A stretch of 57,885 nucleotides of DNA from Pseudomonadota bacterium (GTDB lineage Bacteria; Pseudomonadota; Alphaproteobacteria; Caulobacterales; Aquidulcibacteraceae): contig JAEYPY010000053.1 of NCBI GenBank assembly GCA_023410295.1, positions 1 to 57,885 of the forward strand, in the 5' to 3' direction. How positions within the stretch are numbered: position 1 is the first letter of the stretch; the number at the start of each line of letters is the position of its first letter. A model generated the notes under the pieces. That model was not told the origin of the DNA, searched no databases, and saw only the letters and a list, made by a program, of their open reading frames with translations. Positions 44,685 through 56,160 of the stretch are shown here, piece by piece. A program made the translations under genes and the position numbers.

Positions 44685-45519
44685 GAAACGCGCGCGCGGC
44701 GGCGATGTCGCCGACTTCGATGTAGAGGGTTTGCGCGCCGCGCGCCGTGGCGAGGCGCACGGCAATGCTTTCGCGCGGATCGAGCGCGAGCAGATCGCGG
44801 AAGGCGCTGTCGGGGAAGGTGAAGACCGCTTGCGAGCGGCCTTGGTCGAGGCGTTCTATGGCGCGCGTTGAAGGAATGTCGGTTGCAGCGTTCGGCGGCG
44901 GCGCGCCAGCGGCAAGGCCATAGGCGACGCGTTGCGGCAGCGTCACTTCGATGGCGCTGACGCGGCTTGCGTCGCGCATGGTCAGCGTCGCGCTGCGCGG
45001 GCCGGTTTCGCCGCGCGCGATGGGCACGATCAGTGCGAGACGCTGCGTGTCGCCGACTTGGCGCACGCCGAAGACGGCGGTGAGCGGTGCGTCGATGGCT
45101 TGGCTCAGGCGCCAGGTCGGGCCAGACGCGGCGGTGCGGCGCGCGATCCAGCTGCGCTCCCAGCCGGGAAACTCCATCGTGCCGGCATTGACCCAGCTGG
45201 CAAAGGCGCTGCGCGCATCGGCGGCGGCCGTGAGCGTGCGTTGATCGCTGCAAGCGCGGGCGCGCGCGGCGGAGACGGCAGCGGCTTCCAGTTCGCGCGT
45301 TTGCGCGCTGCTCCAACCCGCGCGCAGCAAAGCGCCCCGGGCTTGGGCGGCGCCGACCTGAAGGGCGCCGCGCAGCGAGGGGGTAAAGAGTTGGCAAGCG
45401 GTATCGGCTTCCAAGAGGCCGCGGCGTTCGACATAGGCTTCACGCGCGTTCGGCGGATCGGCCGAAGTGGCGCTGGCGCAAAGAAGCGCGAAGGCGGCGG
45501 AAAGGAAGATGAGGCGCAT
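44671..45519 (-). CDS. Exported hypothetical protein (282 aa)
   Basis: The 282-residue product begins with a signal peptide (MRLIFLSAAFALLCASATSA), and the mature part has four cysteines early (TACQLFTP, ARACSDQ) and a beta-rich C-terminal half (TLTMRDASRVSAIEVTLPQR, ESIAVRLATARGAQTLYIEV). No family is recognised. The upstream extension to 45705 overlaps the divergent DUF1491 gene and was rejected. It converges with the kinase gene, overlapping by 14 nt. Confidence 0.78.
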   Translation of the reverse strand: MRLIFLSAAFALLCASATSADPPNAREAYVERRGLLEADTACQLFTPSLRGALQVGAAQARGALLRAGWSSAQTRELEAAAVSAARARACSDQRTLTAAADARSAFASWVNAGTMEFPGWERSWIARRTAASGPTWRLSQAIDAPLTAVFGVRQVGDTQRLALIVPIARGETGPRSATLTMRDASRVSAIEVTLPQRVAYGLAAGAPPPNAATDIPSTRAIERLDQGRSQAVFTFPDSAFRDLLALDPRESIAVRLATARGAQTLYIEVGDIAAARAFLTLR

Positions 45520-45577
45520 GCGAGCGGCAAAGGTTAAGCTCACCGGTGTTGCCTTCTGGTGAACGGCCCGGTGCGAC

Positions 45578-45925
45578 ATGGATGAGCTGAAGACAGATTT
45601 TTGGGCCTCGGCGCTGCTGCGGCGGGCGGCGGTGGGCGGCGCTTTCGGGGCGGTGGTGCGCAAGGGCGACACCGACGCCGGCGCGGTGCTGGTGAAGGTG
45701 GCCACGCTGGACGGCCGTGCGCGGCTTTACGCGCCGGCGCGAAATGGCGACAGCGAGCGCATTTTTTTGGACCTTTCCGCGGGTCAGTTGGGCGAGGATG
45801 AGCGGGATGTGGACGCCTACGTGCGCAAGCGCGCCGAGACCGATCCTGATCTCTGGGTGATCGAGATCGAGGACCGGCACGGGCGCCATTTCCTAATGGA
45901 GCCGGTCGATAGCGGCGGCCGGTAG
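45578..45925 (+). CDS. DUF1491 family protein
   Basis: The 115-residue product matches DUF1491: LKTDFWASALLRRAAVGGAF, GAVLVKVATLDGRARLY, and a C-terminal RAETDPDLWVIEIEDRHGRH. It is an alphaproteobacterial family of unknown function. It lies 65 nt before prfC on the same strand and is divergent from the exported protein gene. Confidence 0.88.
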   Translation: MDELKTDFWASALLRRAAVGGAFGAVVRKGDTDAGAVLVKVATLDGRARLYAPARNGDSERIFLDLSAGQLGEDERDVDAYVRKRAETDPDLWVIEIEDRHGRHFLMEPVDSGGR

Positions 45926-45990
45926 CCCCGCCGGTTGCCCTTGGGCGGCGCACAGCGTAAACGCGCCGCTTCGCCAAACCTCCAGGTTCC

Positions 45991-47618
<1,628 letters not shown>

Positions 47619-47622
<4 letters not shown>

Positions 47623-48692
47623 GCCGCTTTGCGCACCTTCAAGAAGCGCATGGCGCGCTGTGCGGCTTCCACTGGCACCGAATTGTAGAGCCGACCGAAC
47701 TCCTCGGCTTTGTCCATCGCGGTTTCGCCGCCGCAGGTGAGCACGGCGAGCGTCACGAACAGCGGGCGCTCGATGTTCGAGGCGCGGCAGATCATGGCGA
47801 GGCCGTCAATATCCTGACGTTCGAGGATGTTTGCGACTGTCTCGTGATCGAGATGAGTGATCTCGGCCAGGCCGTACAGAAAGTGCATGCGCTTGGCTTC
47901 ACGGTAGAGCGAGACGAGCAGGCGCGCGTTGAGTTCGCCATTGTTCTTCTTCGATTGGATGAAGGACATCGCATTGCGCGCTTCGGCGCTCAAATCACCA
48001 ACGGCGCGGTTGAGGCGTTCGCGCGCCTTCGAGAGCGCGGCGTCCAGTGTGGCGGCGTCGACGGATGCGTTGCGCTGCAGAATCTGATCGCGCAGGCGCG
48101 ACTCCACGACGAAGTACATTTCGTTGAGGAGGTCGAGCGGCAAGTCGCGGCGCGTGACGACGGCTTCGTGCAGGAGTGCATTGCGGCGGGCGCGGTCGAC
48201 AGCAGCTTCCATGCTGGTGCGCGAAACGCTCGCGGTTTCGTTGCGCATCAGCGCGTCGAGCGCCTGATCGTCGCCGAAGCGGACGATGGCGTCGGAAAGC
48301 GTTTCGCTGACGTGTTCGCGCTGGGCGACAGCGGCGATGTGCTGCTGGCTCTGATAATTGATGATTTGCAGCAGGGTTTGTTCGTCGAGCACTTTGCTCT
48401 CGCGCAGCACCGGGCCAGCGACTTCGAACGAATGGTTGGCGAGATCGCGCATGAGACCGACGGGCGCGTCCTCGGCGCCGGCGAAGCGCTCGGCCAATTC
48501 GGCCAGAACCCCCTCCTGCATCTCGGCGGCGACCAACTGCAGCACGTCGCCGAAGAGGGCGTCTTCGCGTTCGTTGCGGATGCCGGATGTGGCGAAGAAC
48601 ATGTCGGTGACTTCGCGCAACAACTCACGGCGTTTCTCGCTGTCGGTGGTGCGCGCTAGGTCGAGGAGCTTCGCGAACTGGGATTGTGACAT
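47619..48692 (-). CDS. DUF2336 domain-containing protein (second)
   Basis: The 357-residue product is helical throughout and matches DUF2336: FAKLLDLARTTDSEKRREL, FGDVLQLVAAEMQEGVLAEL, and VANILERQDIDGLAMICRAS near the end. It differs from the copy at 31619-32860 enough to be a separate subfamily. It follows the PAN-domain gene by 65 nt and may be the last gene of the pbp1A-abcF unit. Confidence 0.9.
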
Positions 48693-48757
48693 GCCGAACG
48701 GGCTCCAGAATCAGGCGAAAGCTACTGCAGATTGAGTTAACAAAAGCTGCGTTGGGA

Positions 48758-49198
48758 TTAGTGCGGGGCGCTGATCTGCCGCCGCAAATCGTCCTCCTCG
48801 GGCCCGCCGAGCAGCACCAGCGCGCCATCTTCCGTGGGCGCGGATTCGAGCGCCGGCGGCGCGGGCGGCGTTAGCGTTTGCACGGGCGGCGGCTCGATAG
48901 CGGCCAGCATTTGAGGCGGCGGCGGCGGCGGCGCGCTGAGCGCGCGCATCTGCGCGAAAGCGGGCGCGCGAGGTGAAAGGCCGAAGGCGGCGGCGTCCGC
49001 GGGCGCGGCTGTCGGCACGTTGGCGGCGAGTTCGCAGGCGTTTTCGGCGCGGTAGGTCCAGGCCATGCAGATGCCGTCTTCGGCGCAGGCGCGGGCACAA
49101 GCGGCGGCGTCGCGGGCGGCCATGCGCGTGTAGGCGCCGGCTGGGGATGCGGCGAAGGCGGCGCAGATGACGATGAGCGGCGTGATGAGGCGAAGCAT
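48758..49198 (-). CDS. Small exported PAN-domain protein
   Basis: The 146-residue product has a signal peptide (LRLITPLIVICAAFAASPAGA) and a PAN/apple-like motif with four spaced cysteines (ARDAAACARACAEDGICMAW, ENACELAANVPTAA). The C-terminal half is rich in Pro and Ala (APPPPPPQMLAAIEPPPVQT) and ends in a short charged tail. PAN domains commonly bind carbohydrate or protein. It lies 37 nt after the ABC-F gene on the same strand. Confidence 0.75.
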   Translation of the reverse strand: MLRLITPLIVICAAFAASPAGAYTRMAARDAAACARACAEDGICMAWTYRAENACELAANVPTAAPADAAAFGLSPRAPAFAQMRALSAPPPPPPQMLAAIEPPPVQTLTPPAPPALESAPTEDGALVLLGGPEEDDLRRQISAPH

Positions 49199-49235
49199 GC
49201 GCGGGAGGCTGCACGCGCGTTGGTTAACAGAGGAT

Positions 49236-51065
49236 TCACTCCTCGGCGGTGAGCGCCTCGCGCTTGAGCTCAATTTCCAGCCACTCGGCTTCGGCGTCAG
49301 CCTGCTGTGCGCGCGCGGCTTCGAGACGAGCGGCGGCGGTTTCGAAAGCAGCCGGATCGCGGCTGAAGAGATCGTGTTCGGCCAAGGTAGCTTCGAGCGC
49401 TTGGATTTCGCCTTGCAGTTTCGGCAATAGCGCGTCGATCTCGGCGGCGCGGCGTTCGTCCTTGTAGCCAAGCTTCGTGGCCTTGCGCGGCGCCGTTGGC
49501 GCCGGCCTAGCGGGTGTTTGCGTCGGGGCGCGCGCACGCGGACGCACGCCGCCATACTCGCGCTCGAAATCGGACCAGCCGCCAGGGGTTTCGACCCAGC
49601 GGCCATCGCCGATCGGGCCGACCACTTGCGTGGCGACACCATCGAGGAAGGCGCGGTCGTGGCTGACGATCAGCACCGTGCCGTCATAGGCGGCGAGCAT
49701 GTCCTCGAGCGCATCGAGCGTATCCATGTCGAGGTCGTTGGTGGGCTCGTCGAGCACGAGCAGATTGGCGGGCCGTGCGAGCGCAACGGCCAGCGCGAGA
49801 CGGTTGCGTTCGCCGCCGGAAAGCGCGGCGATAGGCTGGCGCAGCTGCGCGGAGGTGAAGAGGAAATCGCCCGCATACGCGGCAACGTGCCTTGGCCTGC
49901 CGTGCACCACGACTTGATCGCCGCCCAGCGGCGCCAAGGCGCTCCAGATCGTCTCGTTCGGATCGAGGATGGCGCGTGACTGATCGACGTAAGCGATCTC
50001 AAGATTGCCGCCGAGGCGTACATCGCCGGAATCCGGCTCGCGCTGCTTGAGTAAAAGTTCGAGCAGCGTGGTTTTGCCGGCGCCGTTCGGGCCGACAACG
50101 CCGACGCGGTCGCCGCGCATGATGCGCAGCGAGAAGTCGGCGATGATCGAACGATCGCCATAGCTCTTTGAAATACGCTTGGCGTCGATGACGAGGCGCG
50201 AGGAATCCGCGCCCTTCTCCGCTTGCAGCGCCGCCTTTGGGGAAGCTGAGAGCGCTTTGCGCTCGCGCCGCTCGCTGCGCATGGACTCAAGACGCCGGCG
50301 GCGGCCTTCGTTGCGGGAGCGCCGGGCGGTGACGCCGCGACGGAGCCAATGTTCTTCGGCTTTGAGGTGCGTTTCGAGACGCGCGGCGACGCGTTCTTCC
50401 TCAGCTTCGATGCGCTCAGCCCAGTCTTCGAAACGCGCGAAGCCGGCATCGAGCGTCAGTACGCGGCGCTGGCGCAACCAGAGCGTGGCGTCGGTGACGC
50501 GTTCTAGGAAGCGCCGGTCGTGGCTGACGATGAGGCAGGCGCCGTTGAAACTCGCGATGCGTTGTTCGAGCGCTTCGATGGCGGCGATGTCGAGGTGGTT
50601 GGTCGGCTCATCGAGCAGCAGCACGTCCGGCTCGGCCGCGAAGGCGCGGGCGAGTGAAGCGCGGCGGGTCTCGCCGCCGGAAAGGCCGGATGGCGCGCGG
50701 TCGGGGTCGAGGCCGGCGAGATGGAGTTCGGCTTCGGCGGCGTGTTCGGCAATGGAGCGGTCGCTGCCGGCGCGCGACACCGACGGCGCACGCGCATAGT
50801 CGCGCAGTGTCGCGAACGCGGCCAGATCCGGCTCCTGGCGCGCAAGCGCGACCACGGCGCCGGAGGCGTAGGCGATCTCGCCGCTGTCGCTTTCGGCGAG
50901 GCCCGCGAGCATGCGGATGAGCGTCGACTTGCCAGCGCCATTGGCGCCGATCAGTGCTGCGCACTCGCCCTTGTGCAGCGTAAAGGAGACGCCTTCGAAC
51001 AAGGGCGCGCCGCCGAGCGACAGACGCAAATCCTTGACGTGAACAAGCGCAGGCCCCCGTGCCAT
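49236..51065 (-). CDS. ABC-F ATPase (Uup/EttA-like)
   Basis: The 609-residue product has two ABC cassettes, each with Walker A (GANGAGKSTL; GPNGAGKTTL), a signature (LSGGETRRASLA; LSGGERNRLALA) and Walker B (LLDEPTNHLD; VLDEPTNDLD). There is no membrane domain, which defines ABC-F translation factors. The C-terminal coiled-coil extension (KLGYKDERRAAEIDALLPKL) is Uup-like. It starts 5 nt after the pbp1A stop, so the two are one operon. Confidence 0.95.
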   Translation of the reverse strand: MARGPALVHVKDLRLSLGGAPLFEGVSFTLHKGECAALIGANGAGKSTLIRMLAGLAESDSGEIAYASGAVVALARQEPDLAAFATLRDYARAPSVSRAGSDRSIAEHAAEAELHLAGLDPDRAPSGLSGGETRRASLARAFAAEPDVLLLDEPTNHLDIAAIEALEQRIASFNGACLIVSHDRRFLERVTDATLWLRQRRVLTLDAGFARFEDWAERIEAEEERVAARLETHLKAEEHWLRRGVTARRSRNEGRRRRLESMRSERRERKALSASPKAALQAEKGADSSRLVIDAKRISKSYGDRSIIADFSLRIMRGDRVGVVGPNGAGKTTLLELLLKQREPDSGDVRLGGNLEIAYVDQSRAILDPNETIWSALAPLGGDQVVVHGRPRHVAAYAGDFLFTSAQLRQPIAALSGGERNRLALAVALARPANLLVLDEPTNDLDMDTLDALEDMLAAYDGTVLIVSHDRAFLDGVATQVVGPIGDGRWVETPGGWSDFEREYGGVRPRARAPTQTPARPAPTAPRKATKLGYKDERRAAEIDALLPKLQGEIQALEATLAEHDLFSRDPAAFETAAARLEAARAQQADAEAEWLEIELKREALTAEE

Positions 51066-51070
51066 CGGCG

Positions 51071-53092
51071 CTAGTTGAAGATGTCTTGGATGACTTGGCC
51101 GAGACTTTGCGGCTCACCATCGCCGAAGGCATTGGCGAGATCGTCGAAGAAGGTCGCTTTCTCTTCTTCGATCGGCGAACGCACTGGCTGTTCGATGCCC
51201 GGCAGCGGGTGGTTCTCCACGCCCTCGTGCGCGACGCGCATCGAGTCGGCCCAGATTTGCGCCGGCAGCGTGCCGCCTGTGGTGCGGCCCATCGAAGTGA
51301 AGTCGTCGTGGCCAACCCAGACGCCGGCGGTGTAGTCGGCGGTGTAGCCGACGAACCAGGCGTCGCGCCAATCGGAGCTAGTGCCGGTCTTGCCGGCGAC
51401 GTCGCGATTGCCGAGCGCTGCGCCCGTGCCGGTGCCGCGGATGACGACAGCGCCCATCATGCTGGTCATGCGATGGACCACATCGGGATCGAGCACGCGC
51501 GGCGCCTCATACGGCGGGCGGCGATAGAGTTCTTGGCCCGCCGAATTGGAGACGCTGCGGATGATGTGCGGATCGATGCGGCGCCCTTCATTCATGAAAA
51601 CGGCGAACGAGGAGGTCATGTCCCAAAGCGTCGTCTCGATCGAGCCTAGCGCGATGGAGGGCGGCACGAATGCGTTGCGTTCAGGCATCGTTGTGATGCC
51701 GAGGCGCGAGGCGACATCGGCCACCCGGCGCGGGCCGACTTCGGCGGCGACGCTGGCGGCGACGGTGTTGATGGATTGGGCCATAGCAGTGCGCAAGGTG
51801 ACAGCGCCGCGATAGCCTTCGTCATAATTGCGCGGCCGCCAGCCATCGATGACGACAGGCTCGTCGTAGCGGACGTCTTCGGTATCCAGCCCCGCTTCAA
51901 GCGCCGCGGTGTAAACGAACGTCTTGAATGTCGAGCCCGGTTGGCGCCGGGCTTGGGTCACGCGGTTGAACTTCGACTCGCCATAATCCGTCCCGCCGAC
52001 GAGGGCGACGATCTCGCCTTGGCGGTTGACGGCCATGTAAGCGGCCTGCAGGGGCCGGCGTCCGAAGGCGCGATTGCCGAGGCGGCGACGGATCGAATTG
52101 GCGGCGGCGTCCTGGACGTCGCGCTCGATCGTCATCTGGATGACGAGGTCCGGGGTTTCACGGCCGACAGCGTTTCGCGCCTGTTCGACAGCGAGATCGA
52201 AGGCGTAGCCGAGCGAACGCTCGGTGTTCGGGCGTTCAACGACGCGGATTTCCTCCGCGCGCGCTTCGTCGCGCTGTTCAGGCGTGATGAAGCCAGCTTC
52301 GACCATCGCCTCCAGCACTACGCGTTGACGCGCTGTGGCGCGTTCAAGGCTTTCGGTAGGCGCCGAGCGTGAGGGCGCTTTGGGTAGGCCGGCCAGCATG
52401 GCCGCTTCGGCCAGCGTCAGTTCGCTCGCCGGCTTGCCGAAGAAGCGGCGCGCGGCGGCGTCAACGCCGTAGGCCTGGTCGCCGAGATAGACGCGGTTGA
52501 GATAGAGCTCGAGAATCTCGTCCTTGGTCAGACGCCGCTCGATGCGCGAGGCCAGCACCATTTCGCGCAGCTTGCGGTTGATGGTTTGCGCTGGCGTAAG
52601 GAAGAGATTGCGCGAGAGCTGCTGCGTGATGGTCGAGCCGCCCTGCACGGTTTCGCCGGCGCGGAGGTTGGCGAGCAGCGCGCGGAAGATCGCCATCCGG
52701 TCGACGCCCTCGTGTTGGTAGAATCGCCGGTCCTCGATGGCGAGGAACGCCTGCGGCACATAGTCTGGTAGTTCGGCCAGCTGCGTGCGCCGGCCATAGA
52801 AAGGCCCGCGCGTGCCGAGAATCTGACCCTCGGAATCCACGAACGTGATCGAGGGCTGACGGTTGAGCGCCCAGAGCGTGTCGGCGTCCGGCACGCGCGG
52901 CAGACCCCAATATATCCACACCCAGAGTCCCAGCACGGCCAGAAGGACGAAACCGGCGGCAAAACTCGCCGCCCGCCGCCAAGTAAAGCGCGAGCGTTCG
53001 CTCAGCATCTGCGCGATCTGTTGCTGGGCGGCGGCAGCACGAAGCTTCGCCCAGTCGATGCCGCGGCGAAAATCAGGCGGTTCGTTCGGCAA
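51071..53092 (-). CDS. Class A penicillin-binding protein 1A-type
   Basis: PBP1A polymerises and cross-links peptidoglycan. The product (673 residues from the preferred TTG at 53092) has a cytoplasmic tail, one membrane helix (AASFAAGFVLLAVLGLWVWI), a GT51 domain with FLAIEDRRFYQHEGVD and GGSTITQQLSRNL, and a transpeptidase domain with SxxK (PGSTFKTF), SIN and KTGT (AGKTGTSSDW). CGGAG lies 6 nt before the TTG at 53092. A TTG at 53179 would add 29 residues but has no ribosome binding site. Confidence 0.93.
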   Translation of the reverse strand: MPNEPPDFRRGIDWAKLRAAAAQQQIAQMLSERSRFTWRRAASFAAGFVLLAVLGLWVWIYWGLPRVPDADTLWALNRQPSITFVDSEGQILGTRGPFYGRRTQLAELPDYVPQAFLAIEDRRFYQHEGVDRMAIFRALLANLRAGETVQGGSTITQQLSRNLFLTPAQTINRKLREMVLASRIERRLTKDEILELYLNRVYLGDQAYGVDAAARRFFGKPASELTLAEAAMLAGLPKAPSRSAPTESLERATARQRVVLEAMVEAGFITPEQRDEARAEEIRVVERPNTERSLGYAFDLAVEQARNAVGRETPDLVIQMTIERDVQDAAANSIRRRLGNRAFGRRPLQAAYMAVNRQGEIVALVGGTDYGESKFNRVTQARRQPGSTFKTFVYTAALEAGLDTEDVRYDEPVVIDGWRPRNYDEGYRGAVTLRTAMAQSINTVAASVAAEVGPRRVADVASRLGITTMPERNAFVPPSIALGSIETTLWDMTSSFAVFMNEGRRIDPHIIRSVSNSAGQELYRRPPYEAPRVLDPDVVHRMTSMMGAVVIRGTGTGAALGNRDVAGKTGTSSDWRDAWFVGYTADYTAGVWVGHDDFTSMGRTTGGTLPAQIWADSMRVAHEGVENHPLPGIEQPVRSPIEEEKATFFDDLANAFGDGEPQSLGQVIQDIFN

Positions 53093-53293
53093 AGATGACT
53101 CCGGAGCGGTGTGTCCAATAAGGGTATGGCCGAATTCTGGCCATGGGAAACGCGGATAGCGCCCCTGCGTATCCCTCAACCGTACGCCTCAAAGCACAGA
53201 TTCGGGGCGACTTCTTGAAAATCAATCCGACCGACCCGGCGCTGAGGTAGCGTTCAGGCACGGTCGAGATGGCAGGACGGAAGGAGGCGAACG

Positions 53294-53581
53294 GTGACGG
53301 AGGCGGCGGAGCCGCTGCGCGCGCTGCTGCAGGCGGCGCTGGCGCTGGCCGACAGCGACGCGGCGGAAGCGGAACGGCGCGCGAAGGCCGTTTCGGCTCT
53401 GGTCCGAGCCACGCGGGAGGTGGCTGAGCTGGAGGCGGCGACCGGCGCGTCATCGTGGGAAGATGAAGAAGCTAAGCGCGCCGAACTGCGTCGCCGCATC
53501 GCCGTTTTTGCGCAAGCAGATCTTGATGATGCTCCAGCTGGGGTTGTTGAGTGGCTCGGACGCGGAAATCCTGCTGTCTGA
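53294..53581 (+). CDS. GTA small protein g1-like (TerS-like)
   Basis: This 95-residue product is the first gene of a GTA head cluster. It is helical (LRALLQAALALADSDAAEAE, RAKAVSALVRATREVAELEA) and acidic, and its position directly before the large terminase matches g1 of the Rhodobacter GTA, identified as the small terminase. It starts at a GTG after GGAGG and overlaps the terminase start. The identity is from position more than sequence. Confidence 0.7.
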   Translation: MTEAAEPLRALLQAALALADSDAAEAERRAKAVSALVRATREVAELEAATGASSWEDEEAKRAELRRRIAVFAQADLDDAPAGVVEWLGRGNPAV

Positions 53582-54773
53582 CTGGTCGCTGTTCGGGCGC
53601 GGCGAACAGAGAGGGCCTGCGGGCGATTGGCGAACTTGGGTGTTCTTGGGCGGTCGCGGGGCGGGCAAGACCCGCGCCGGCGCCGAATGGGTCACCGAAC
53701 TGGCCCGCTCGGGGGTGGCGGGCCGCATAGCGCTGGTCGCGCCGACGTTTCACGATGTGCGCGAGGTGATGGTCGAAGGCGCCTCGGGCCTGCGCGCGCT
53801 GCCTTACGCGCCGCCCGGCTACGAACCCAGCCGCCGGCGGCTGGTGTGGCCAAACGGGGCGCAGGCTTATTGTTTTTCGGCGGAGGATCCTGAGAGCCTG
53901 CGCGGGCCGCAGTTCGACGCCGCCTGGGTCGATGAAGTGTGTTTTTGGGCGGCGCCGGATGAAACGCTGGCGACGCTGGGGCATGCGTTGCGGCTTGGCG
54001 CGCAGCCGCGGCTGATGGTGACGACGACGCCAAAGCCGATCGCGGCGCTGAAGCGGTTGATGGAGGCGTCCGACACGGTGGTGACGCACGCGGCGTCCTT
54101 TGAGAACCGCCATAACGTGGCGCGCGATTTCATAATGGCGTTACGCGAGCGGTGGGCCGGGACGGCGTTGCATCGCCAAGAAGTGCTCGGTCAGCTGATC
54201 GAAGACGTCGAAGGGGCGCTGTGGCGTCGCGCGCAGCTGGAGGCGCTGCGCACAGACGAGCGCGTCGCGTGCGAGCGCATCGTCGTCGCCGTCGATCCGC
54301 CCGCTTCCGTTGGCGCTGAAGCGGCGACCTGCGGAATTGTTGCAGCTGGCGCCTGGGACGACTTTCCGCACCGGCGCGCGCTAGTGTTGGCGGACGCCAG
54401 CATCCAGGGCGCGGCGCCGCAGGTGTGGGCAGAGCGTGCAGCCGATCTGGCGCGGTCGCTCAACGCCAATGCGATCGTGGCCGAGGCCAACAATGGCGGG
54501 GAGATGGTGCGTGCGGTGCTGCGTGCGGCCGCGCCGGACATTTACGTCAAGCTGGTGCGCGCAAGCGCGGGCAAGCGAGCGCGGGCCGAGCCGATCGCCT
54601 CCTACTACGACCAAGGCCGCGTGCGGCACGCAGCGGCCTTCGCCGAACTGGAAGATGAAATGTGTGCGTTCGATGTGGGGCTGAAGAAGAGTCCCGACCG
54701 CGTCGATGCGCTGGTGTGGGCGCTAACCGAATTGTTCGGCGCTGGCTTGGGCCCGCGCGCGCGGATGGCCTGA
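53463..54773 (+). CDS. GTA large terminase (DNA packaging ATPase/nuclease)
   Basis: The 436-residue product has Walker A GGRGAGKTRAGAEWV (residues 63-70 and following), Walker B AAWVDEV, and a C-terminal nuclease region with acidic residues (VVAVDPPASVG, AEANNGGEMVR, DRVDALVWALTEL). The start at 53463 overlaps g1 by 119 nt. An ATG at 53526 is a possible later start. It packages host DNA into the GTA head. Confidence 0.93.
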   Translation: MKKLSAPNCVAASPFLRKQILMMLQLGLLSGSDAEILLSDWSLFGRGEQRGPAGDWRTWVFLGGRGAGKTRAGAEWVTELARSGVAGRIALVAPTFHDVREVMVEGASGLRALPYAPPGYEPSRRRLVWPNGAQAYCFSAEDPESLRGPQFDAAWVDEVCFWAAPDETLATLGHALRLGAQPRLMVTTTPKPIAALKRLMEASDTVVTHAASFENRHNVARDFIMALRERWAGTALHRQEVLGQLIEDVEGALWRRAQLEALRTDERVACERIVVAVDPPASVGAEAATCGIVAAGAWDDFPHRRALVLADASIQGAAPQVWAERAADLARSLNANAIVAEANNGGEMVRAVLRAAAPDIYVKLVRASAGKRARAEPIASYYDQGRVRHAAAFAELEDEMCAFDVGLKKSPDRVDALVWALTELFGAGLGPRARMA

Positions 54774-54784
54774 AGGAAAACGAG

Positions 54785-55936
54785 ATGTTCGAGTGGTGGA
54801 AACGCCTCCGCGCGCCGCGCGCGGAGCGAAAACTCATGGCTTGGCATACGCCAGGCCGGCCCGTGTGGCCGATGCGCGATTCAGCAGCGTTCGCGCGCGA
54901 AGGCTATGCGCGCAATGCGGTTGCTTATCGCTGTGTGCGCATGATCGCCGAAGCTGCGGCGAGCGCGCCGCTGAAGGTTGGCCCTGCCGATCACCCGCTG
55001 GCGCGTCTCTTGGCGCGGCCCAACCCGGAGCAAACCGGCGGCGAGTTGATGGAGGCGTTTTACGGCCACCTCCAAGTCAGCGGCAACGCGTATCTGGAAA
55101 TGGCGAGCATCGGCGAAGCGGCGCCGAGCGAACTTTATGTGCTGCGGCCTGACCGCATGAGCGTTGTGCCTGGCGCAGATGGCTGGCCGGTGGGCTGGGA
55201 GCATCGCGTCGGCGCCCAGGTGCGCCGCTTCGAGCGCGATCCGGTAACGGGCGAGGCGCCCATTCTGCACCTCAAGCTCTTTCATCCGAACGATGACTGG
55301 TACGGCCTCTCGCCGATGGAGGCGGCAGGCTATGCCATCGACATCCACAATGCAGGCGGCGCCTGGAACAAAGCGCTGATCGACAACGCGGCGCGGCCGA
55401 GCGGGGCGCTGGTATTCACGGGCGTCGGCGGCGCCGACCGGCTGAGCGAGGAGCAGTTCCGGCGCTTGAAGCAGGAGCTCGACGAAATGCACGCCGGCGC
55501 AGCCAATGCGGGCCGGCCGATGGTGCTGGAAGGCGGGCTCGATTGGCGGCCGATGTCGCTGACGCCCGCGGATATGGATTTTATCGACGCACGTCACGCC
55601 GCCGCGCGCGACATTGCGCTGGCGTTCGGCGTGCCGCCGATGCTGCTCGGCATTCCGGGCGACAACACTTACTCGAATTACCGCGAAGCAAACCTCGCCT
55701 TCTGGCGCCAGACCGCGCTGCCGTTGGCGATGAAAGCCGCGCGTGGGCTTGAAGCCTGGATCGGCGATCGCTGGCCGGAGCATGGGCCGGCGGCGGTCAG
55801 TGTCGATGTGGAGGCCGTTCCGGCGCTTGCGGTTGAACGCGAGGCGCTGTGGGCGCGGCTCGGCGCAGCTGACTTCTTGGACACAAATGAGAAGCGCCGC
55901 CTCGCCGGCGTTGAAGAGCCGGAGCGCGCGCGATGA
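54785..55936 (+). CDS. GTA/HK97-type portal protein
   Basis: The 383-residue product begins MFEWWKRLRAPRAERKL and has AYRCVRMIAEAAASAPLKVG and AFGVPPMLLGIPGDNTYSNY, typical of HK97 portal proteins. AAGGA lies just before the ATG at 54785. The upstream extension to 54662 overlaps the terminase gene and was rejected. The stop overlaps the next start by ATGA. Confidence 0.93.
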   Translation: MFEWWKRLRAPRAERKLMAWHTPGRPVWPMRDSAAFAREGYARNAVAYRCVRMIAEAAASAPLKVGPADHPLARLLARPNPEQTGGELMEAFYGHLQVSGNAYLEMASIGEAAPSELYVLRPDRMSVVPGADGWPVGWEHRVGAQVRRFERDPVTGEAPILHLKLFHPNDDWYGLSPMEAAGYAIDIHNAGGAWNKALIDNAARPSGALVFTGVGGADRLSEEQFRRLKQELDEMHAGAANAGRPMVLEGGLDWRPMSLTPADMDFIDARHAAARDIALAFGVPPMLLGIPGDNTYSNYREANLAFWRQTALPLAMKAARGLEAWIGDRWPEHGPAAVSVDVEAVPALAVEREALWARLGAADFLDTNEKRRLAGVEEPERAR

Positions 55937-56160
55937 AAGTGGCCGTAGATCCGCGAGTCACGCTCGCACTCATCGTAGCGCTGTTTCTTGAAACAGCTGG
56001 CGGCTTGATCTGGGCAGGGCGCGCTGCGGCGCGGCTTGAAGAGGTCGAGCGCGCGGTGGCGACGCAGCCTGAAGTGGCCGAGCGGCTGGCGCGGCTCGAA
56101 GAGCAGGTGACCGACGCGCGCCGGTCGCTGGCGCGCATCGAGCGGCGGCTCGACGAATGA
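55933..56160 (+). CDS. Small TM/coiled-coil GTA head protein (g3.5 position)
   Basis: The 75-residue product has a membrane-like helix (VTLALIVALFLETAGGLIWA) and a charged coiled-coil tail (RLEEVERAVATQPEVAERLA). It lies between portal and protease, the place of g3.5 in the Rhodobacter GTA, a family annotated as GTA head formation protein. It overlaps both neighbours by ATGA. Confidence 0.75.
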   Translation: MKVAVDPRVTLALIVALFLETAGGLIWAGRAAARLEEVERAVATQPEVAERLARLEEQVTDARRSLARIERRLDE

